Shown here: positions 61,557-64,000 of the stretch, piece after piece
Layout: every line of letters begins with the position of its first letter
Position numbering within the stretch: the first letter of the stretch is position 1
Assembly (NCBI RefSeq): GCF_003751225.1
Contig: NZ_RJKE01000001.1
Location: 3,782,001-3,846,000, forward strand
From: Actinocorallia herbida
GTDB lineage: Bacteria; Actinomycetota; Actinomycetes; Streptosporangiales; Streptosporangiaceae
Reading direction: 5' to 3'
Length of the DNA stretch: 64,000 nucleotides
Translations under genes and position numbers: made by a program
Notes under the pieces: model-generated
Database searches by the model: none
What the model was told of the DNA's origin: nothing
The model's input: only the letters and a program-made list of their open reading frames with translations

Positions 61557-64000
61557 TCAGTCGGGTCCGGCGCCGGGGACCTGGTGCCAGGGCGCGAACG
61601 CGCCGGCGTCCCGGGGCATCAGACCGCCCAGGTCCGGGCAGTGCCGCTGGATCACGCTCTTCATCCCGCTGCGCGCGATCCAGTCCAGCCCCAGCGGGGT
61701 GTAGATCTCGGGCCGGAAGTCGACGGTGAGGAAGCGGTCGCTCTGGAGCCGCCGGCTCGCCATGAGGATGAAGACGCGGAAGGCCGTGTCGCTGAAGCCG
61801 AAGCCGCGCGGCGGGTTCTCCGCGAACAGGCCGACCATGGTGTCGACGTCGTCGACGGTCCGATAGACGTCCTGGAGCCGCGCCACCGTGTCCGGGTCGT
61901 CGGAGAGCTCCGCGAAGCTCCGGACGCGCGGCTTGTGCAGCCCGGCGCGGAAGTCGTTGTAGCGCGGGACGCCGCGGCGGCGGGTGCGCACGAGGTCGAC
62001 GACGGACAGGTCGAGTATCTCCCCGTCCCGCTCGAACGCCTGGAGCGCGCGCGGGTAGTTGTGCAGGGTGATCGCGCCCGGGTGGGCGATGCCGAACGAG
62101 TACAGCGCGTTCTCGAACCCGATCTCGCGCATGGCCGCCTCGGTCCTGCGGCCCTGGAGGTCGTTGAAGCCCAGGGTGCGCAGCGACGCGCCGGACCTGA
62201 GGTCGGCGAGCTCGTAGTCGTCCGGGATGAGCGGGTGCATCCGGTAGACGGTGACGAAGTCCTCGGTGAGTGAATAGGGCGCGGTGTGGTGGTCCGGCAG
62301 GGTCTCCGGGATGCCGGTGAGCGCGTGCTCGTCCACCAGCCAGAGCCCGAGCCGGCTCAGCCAGGTGTGCGGCGGGCCCGACCAGTTCGCGGTCAGTCCG
62401 ATGTCGATCACCTCGGTGGCGAGGATCGCGGGCGTCCACTCCACCGTGTGGATCTTGGCGATCAGCGCCGAGACGACGAGCCGCGCCGTGTGGTAGATCG
62501 CGTCCTCGCTCATCCGCGGGTACTCGCTCCGCAGTGCCGCGCACACGGTGTTGTGCTCGCGGGCGAACAGGGTGTGCATGATGCTGAGGCCGAGCCACCA
62601 GTTGTCGCGGAAGCCGGTGAGCGGGACGCCGCCGTCCGGGCTCGGCGGAAGAAGGCCGTCCTCCAGACGCAGTTCCGCACCGCCGTCGGGCACCCGGATC
62701 GACCTGGCGACGGCCTCGTCGCCGCCGTAGATCTCCGAGCCGTCCCACCAGTGGGAGGCGGCGTTGGCGAAGAGGGTCGGTGGCTTGCGGGATCCGTCGG
62801 CGTGCACGCCGTGGTCGTCGGCGAAGCGCATGACGTGTTCGGGCGGGCCGTCCGGGGTGTTCCGCCAGGTCATGCCCGGAGGCAGTGACACCTCGACGCT
62901 CCGGGTGCCGGTCGGGTAGCGCCGGTGCTGCACCCAGTCGTGCACCTGGAACTGGATCCAGGCGGCGGCGAGGATGTTCAGCGATCGCGCGGGAACGAAG
63001 GCGTCGCGGTGCAGCAGTTCCCGGCTGACGGTCACCGGGTTCGGCTCGCCGAACAGCTCGGGCCGGTAGACCGGCGGGAGGTTGCGGCCGAACGGCGCGC
63101 CGATCGCGCCCATCTCCGGGGCCGACAGGTCGTTGTACGTGCCGTCGTAGCTGCGCCTGGTCCGTTGTTCCTCGGTGACGTCCGGCGGCACCGGATGGGC
63201 CATCGGCAGGGACGGGCGGATCTCGGTGTCGATGAGGTTGCGCCGGCGCAGGACCTGCCGGACGGCCTCGAGGTTGAGCAGCCCCGCCCAGGTGGGCAGC
63301 CGGTGCCAGGGGACGAACCGGTTGAGCGCGTCGAATCCGGCGTTCAGGATCCGGCCCGCGATGACGTTGCGGCGCGGCGGCGTCGTGATGAACCGCCGGC
63401 CCTTCCGATGGGCGCTGGACGCCTCGTAGGCCGCCTTGCGGGCGCGGTTGAGATTGCCCAGGGGACGGAAGGCGTCCGTGGTGTTCCACGGGTCGAAGGC
63501 GAGGTCGTCCACGCGCCGGGCGAGGGAGCGCGCGGCGGCGGAGTCGAGGGTCTGCCGCGGGATCGTCAGGGTCGCGACCCGGATGACGGGCGCGTCCTGG
63601 TCGTCCCAGTCGGCCGCGCCGTTCTCGATGGGCGTGCGCCGCGCGTCCACGTAGCGCTGGACGCACAGCTCGAAGACGATGTCCGCCGCGGCGAGCCGCC
63701 CGGCGATCTCGCGGCCCAGGTAGTCGGGGTCCTTGCCCGAAGGGAAGAGCGCGGTGCGCGTGCCCGCGGCGGGCCGCAACCGGTAGCGCACCGGCCTGGC
63801 GCCCCACAGGATCGCGCCGCGGCTCCAGTACGTCTCCAGGGCCAGGCTGGCCACCTTGCGGCCGGTGCCCGCGCGCACGTTGCGCCGCATCCGCGCGGCG
63901 GCGGACCAGCCCACGCTCAGTGGCAGCTTCCCGAACAGCGCGATCCCCTTGCGCAGACCGGTGTCCGCGCCCGCCATGACCCGGGCGAACGCGACGAACT
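61557..64000 (-). CDS. Catalase-like/alpha-dioxygenase fusion (5' end outside window)
   Basis: Residues are numbered from the ATG at 63977, but the frame is open to the right edge and no ribosome binding site precedes it, so the true start is probably outside. The N-terminal 200 residues (YWSRGAILWGARPVRYRLRP, ENGAADWDDQDAPVIRVATL, FDPWNTTDAFRPLGNLNRAR) match the C-terminal part of catalase-related heme proteins. The rest is an animal-peroxidase/alpha-dioxygenase domain: distal His346 in QVHDWVQH, and YRMH with Tyr578 and proximal His581, spaced as in plant alpha-dioxygenases and cyclooxygenases. It would oxygenate a fatty acid at C2. First gene of the ThDP operon. Confidence 0.82.
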   Translation of the reverse strand, partial: FVAFARVMAGADTGLRKGIALFGKLPLSVGWSAAARMRRNVRAGTGRKVASLALETYWSRGAILWGARPVRYRLRPAAGTRTALFPSGKDPDYLGREIAGRLAAADIVFELCVQRYVDARRTPIENGAADWDDQDAPVIRVATLTIPRQTLDSAAARSLARRVDDLAFDPWNTTDAFRPLGNLNRARKAAYEASSAHRKGRRFITTPPRRNVIAGRILNAGFDALNRFVPWHRLPTWAGLLNLEAVRQVLRRRNLIDTEIRPSLPMAHPVPPDVTEEQRTRRSYDGTYNDLSAPEMGAIGAPFGRNLPPVYRPELFGEPNPVTVSRELLHRDAFVPARSLNILAAAWIQFQVHDWVQHRRYPTGTRSVEVSLPPGMTWRNTPDGPPEHVMRFADDHGVHADGSRKPPTLFANAASHWWDGSEIYGGDEAVARSIRVPDGGAELRLEDGLLPPSPDGGVPLTGFRDNWWLGLSIMHTLFAREHNTVCAALRSEYPRMSEDAIYHTARLVVSALIAKIHTVEWTPAILATEVIDIGLTANWSGPPHTWLSRLGLWLVDEHALTGIPETLPDHHTAPYSLTEDFVTVYRMHPLIPDDYELADLRSGASLRTLGFNDLQGRRTEAAMREIGFENALYSFGIAHPGAITLHNYPRALQAFERDGEILDLSVVDLVRTRRRGVPRYNDFRAGLHKPRVRSFAELSDDPDTVARLQDVYRTVDDVDTMVGLFAENPPRGFGFSDTAFRVFILMASRRLQSDRFLTVDFRPEIYTPLGLDWIARSGMKSVIQRHCPDLGGLMPRDAGAFAPWHQVPGAGPD

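Noticed and set aside
59209-63807. A very long minus-strand open frame spanning the ThDP, nitroreductase-like and peroxidase genes
   Set aside because: It is Arg/Pro/Gly-rich shadow translation of high-GC genes in another frame; the three genes in the other frames have clear families and start signals.

Overview
The window is about 64 kb of very GC-rich actinomycete-type chromosome: GTG/TTG starts are common, operons overlap by ATGA/GTGA, and regulators of the TetR, LysR, IclR, LacI, MarR and AraC families are dense. The gene set (BVMO, FadE/FadD, P450, rhamnosidase uptake, CHAT-TPR protein, ECF sigma with YCII partner) fits a soil filamentous actinomycete such as Streptosporangiales or a relative. 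This placement is an inference; no marker gene is present. No phage, IS element or CRISPR array was seen. The window cuts one gene at each edge.

Layout. 1-1345: EF-hand protein (5' cut) and a hypothetical. 1525-2008: four tRNA genes (Trp, Arg, Met-type, Asn). 2060-5147: TetR, class B flavoprotein monooxygenase and ferritin-like hydrolase. 5214-7925: scattered enzymes. 8009-15071: a KstR-like TetR with two amidohydrolase-fold proteins, a double-domain acyl-CoA dehydrogenase and an acyl-CoA synthetase; the same operator lies inside both divergent promoters. 15267-21904: DnaJ-type zinc protein, SGNH hydrolase, small enzymes, AraC, and a large HEXXH protein. 21998-23653: ECF sigma and YCII pair. 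23959-35021: a large catabolic region. 35097-40338: membrane CHAT-TPR protein with two partners. 40656-47750: LysR/epimerase, small unknowns, and IclR with a P450 and its reductase. 47774-54779: LacI, sugar ABC transporter without ATPase, and alpha-L-rhamnosidase. 55039-56701: epoxide hydrolase and MarR. 56718-64000 (minus strand): tandem ThDP enzymes, a nitroreductase-like protein and a catalase-like/alpha-dioxygenase fusion.

How the genes work together. The 23959-35021 region encodes most of a 3-hydroxyanthranilate meta-cleavage pathway: dioxygenase, ACMS decarboxylase, aminomuconate semialdehyde dehydrogenase, RidA-type deaminase and oxalocrotonate-decarboxylase-like protein. It is preceded by a cyclase-family hydrolase (isatin hydrolase or kynurenine formamidase type) and a benzoylformate-decarboxylase-like ThDP enzyme. 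A second operon has an NCS1 permease, a RutA-like flavin monooxygenase and its flavin reductase. One 45-bp block lies upstream of both operons and beside the LysR gene, so I read them as one regulon, perhaps for isatin or another N-heterocycle funnelled through anthranilate.

The most unusual items are a 66-bp palindromic element inserted in frame in two different regulator genes (twice in tandem in the ECF sigma gene, once in a different reading frame in the LysR gene), the unified catabolic regulon above, and the right-edge alpha-dioxygenase/catalase/ThDP cluster, whose product I cannot name.
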